Of a stretch of 6,850 nucleotides of DNA, positions 6,164 through 6,850 are shown in pieces. Each line of letters opens with the position of its first letter. Within the stretch, counting starts at the first letter, position 1. The stretch spans positions 1 to 6,850 of the forward strand of contig JAZNRA010000096.1 of the NCBI GenBank assembly GCA_045590415.1, given 5' to 3'. A model generated the notes under the pieces. It searched no databases, was not told the origin of the DNA, and saw only the letters and a list, made by a program, of their open reading frames with translations. The position numbers and the translations under genes were made by a program. Source of the DNA: RGIG3009 sp045590415. Lineage in GTDB: Bacteria; Bacillota; Clostridia; Oscillospirales; Acutalibacteraceae.

Positions 6164-6192
6164 ATTATACCATAAGATGTCCAATCCCACAA
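6164..6192 (-). promoter_or_regulatory. Promoter of the hydrolase-CPBP-symporter operon
   Basis: Minus-strand TATAAT (6169-6164) is preceded by TGG, an extended -10 (TGGTATAAT). A weak -35, TTGTGG (6192-6187), lies 17 bases upstream. Initiation near 6157 leaves a short leader of about 28 bases containing GGAGG. Confidence 0.72.
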
Positions 6193-6206
6193 CACTATAA
6201 CCACAA

Positions 6207-6218
6207 CGAATGCATTCG
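6207..6218. promoter_or_regulatory. Perfect 12-bp palindrome upstream of the operon promoter
   Basis: CGAATGCATTCG is a perfect dyad, and ATTCGAAT (6214-6221) is a second overlapping one. It sits 15 bases upstream of the -35, a position suitable for an activator or repressor dimer. No cognate regulator lies in the window, and chance is possible. Confidence 0.25.
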
Positions 6219-6237
6219 AATCCGCCCGCTTTCAGCC

Positions 6238-6366
6238 CGTCGCGCCCCCTCGCCTCCCTCTGACGAGGGGGTGTCGGGCCGCCACCGCGGCGAAACGAAG
6301 GGAGAATAACAAACTACCCCTCCGTCATTTGCTTCGCAAATGCTGCCTTCCCTGACAAGGGGAGGC
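6238..6366. repeat. GC-rich palindromic intergenic repeat (tandem hairpin units)
   Basis: This gene-free stretch holds a chain of stems: CCCCCTCG/CGAGGGGG (6245-6252 with 6264-6271), GCCGC/GCGGC (6278-6282 with 6287-6291, 4-base loop), CATTTGC/GCAAATG (6326-6332 with 6336-6342, TTC loop), and an outer CCCCT/AGGGG (6317-6321 with 6358-6362). The related phrases CTCCCTCTGACGAGGGGG and CTTCCCTGACAAGGGGAGG suggest two diverged units. From general knowledge, blocks of this style are scattered in many Oscillospirales genomes, but I could not compare copies. No ORF of interest was seen in it. Confidence 0.6.
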
Positions 6367-6385
6367 CTTCTCAGCTAAAACTTTT

Positions 6386-6436
6386 TATCTCCCCCCCCGG
6401 TAGAACCGGAGGTTTATTCCCGCGCCTAAAGGCACC
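6386..6436. repeat. Small stem-loop pair after the GC-rich repeat
   Basis: CCxCCGGT/ACCGGxGG (6394-6401 with 6405-6412, 3-base loop, one mismatch) begins in a run of eight C and is followed by a small GCC-TAAA-GGC hairpin (6424-6433). It is separate from the guaA terminator at 6446-6475. It may be another part of the same interspersed repeat or old terminator debris; function unknown. Confidence 0.35.
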
Positions 6437-6445
6437 AAAAGGAAA

Positions 6446-6475
6446 AGATGCTCTGCCGTAAAAAGCAGAGCATCT
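6446..6475 (-). terminator. Rho-independent terminator of guaA
   Basis: AGATGCTCTGC (6446-6456) and GCAGAGCATCT (6465-6475) form a perfect 11-bp stem with an 8-base loop. On the minus strand the stem is followed by TTTTCCTTTT, a good U-rich tail. It lies 76 bases beyond the guaA stop codon. Confidence 0.85.
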
Positions 6476-6551
6476 CAAAAATAAATTGTCGTCACTATCG
6501 AAAACAGGAACAGAGAAAGCCCATAAATAAAGGGTTTTTAAGGATATATTA

Positions 6552-6850
6552 TTATTCCCACTCAATCGTGCCGATCGGCTTCGGCGTCAGGTCATACAAC
6601 ACGCGGTTGATACCCTCGACCTCGTGCGTGATCCGATCGGTAATGTGGTGGAGAAGTGCATATGGGATCTCCTCAATGGTCGCGCTCATCGCATCGGTGG
6701 TGTTTACCGCACGAATGATGGCGGGCCACCCCTCATAGCGCTTGCCGTCACGTACACCAACGCTCTTCACGTCCGGCACGGCAATGAAATATTGCCAGAC
6801 CTTACCGGCAAGACCGTTCTTATCAAACTCCTCGAAGTCGGAGGCCAAGC
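6552..6850 (-). CDS. guaA: GMP synthase (glutamine-hydrolysing), C-terminal part
   Basis: The last ~99 codons of GMP synthase, which aminates XMP to GMP in purine synthesis. The visible part is the C-terminal dimerisation domain, including KVWQYFIAVPDVKSVGVRDG, AIIRAVNTTDAMSA, IPYALLHHITDRITHEVEGI and NRVLYDLTPKPIGTIEWE. The terminal NRVxYDxTxKPxxTIEWE signature is diagnostic for GuaA. The gene enters from the right edge, so the glutaminase and ATP-pyrophosphatase domains lie outside the window. A TTG at 6848 is an internal leucine, not a start. The stop TAA is at 6554-6552 and the terminator follows at 6475-6446. Sequence looks intact. Confidence 0.95.
   Translation of the reverse strand, partial: LASDFEEFDKNGLAGKVWQYFIAVPDVKSVGVRDGKRYEGWPAIIRAVNTTDAMSATIEEIPYALLHHITDRITHEVEGINRVLYDLTPKPIGTIEWE

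Noticed and set aside
6193..6445. CRISPR array or small RNA gene in the palindromic block
   Set aside because: Units are not regular direct repeats with spacers, and no promoter-terminator pair defines an RNA; an interspersed palindromic repeat explains it better.

Overview
The window looks like a piece of a Clostridia chromosome, most likely a gut-type Oscillospirales/Ruminococcaceae relative. This is inferred from protein style, moderate GC, strong AGGAGG-type ribosome sites, SigA-like promoters and a GC-rich palindromic intergenic repeat of a kind familiar from that group. Lineage was not checked by any search.

Layout: (1) 1-1291 holds a complete IS3-family insertion sequence on the + strand, with terminal inverted repeats, orfA and orfB. 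Its left end carries a promoter and a hairpin that can hide the orfA ribosome site. The right tip abuts the stop codon of the next gene. (2) 1292-2182 (-) encodes an EamA/DMT-type permease with its own promoter. (3) 2251-2466 (+) holds a decayed gene end with a recognisable SHOCT domain and an apparent frameshift. (4) 2495-3274 (-) encodes a TIGR02206/YwaF-like membrane protein, preceded by a consensus promoter and a leader with a 12-bp hairpin. (5) 3468-6129 (-) is a compact three-gene operon: an isochorismatase/nicotinamidase-like hydrolase, a CPBP-family membrane protease homologue and an AGCS sodium:amino-acid symporter. It has a promoter at its head and a terminator hairpin at its tail. 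(6) 6193-6445 has no gene; it holds GC-rich palindromic repeat units. (7) 6446-6475 is the terminator of guaA, whose C-terminal end runs in from the right edge (6552-6850, -).

Except for the IS and the SHOCT remnant, everything is transcribed on the minus strand as at least four units: guaA; hydrolase-CPBP-symporter; TIGR02206; and the permease. The genes are mostly transport and membrane functions without an obvious shared pathway. I see no convincing new multi-gene system. The best second-look items are the IS control region (self-protecting hairpin, A-AAT-TTT slip site), the insertion exactly at a stop codon, the SHOCT pseudogene and the structured leader of the TIGR02206 gene.
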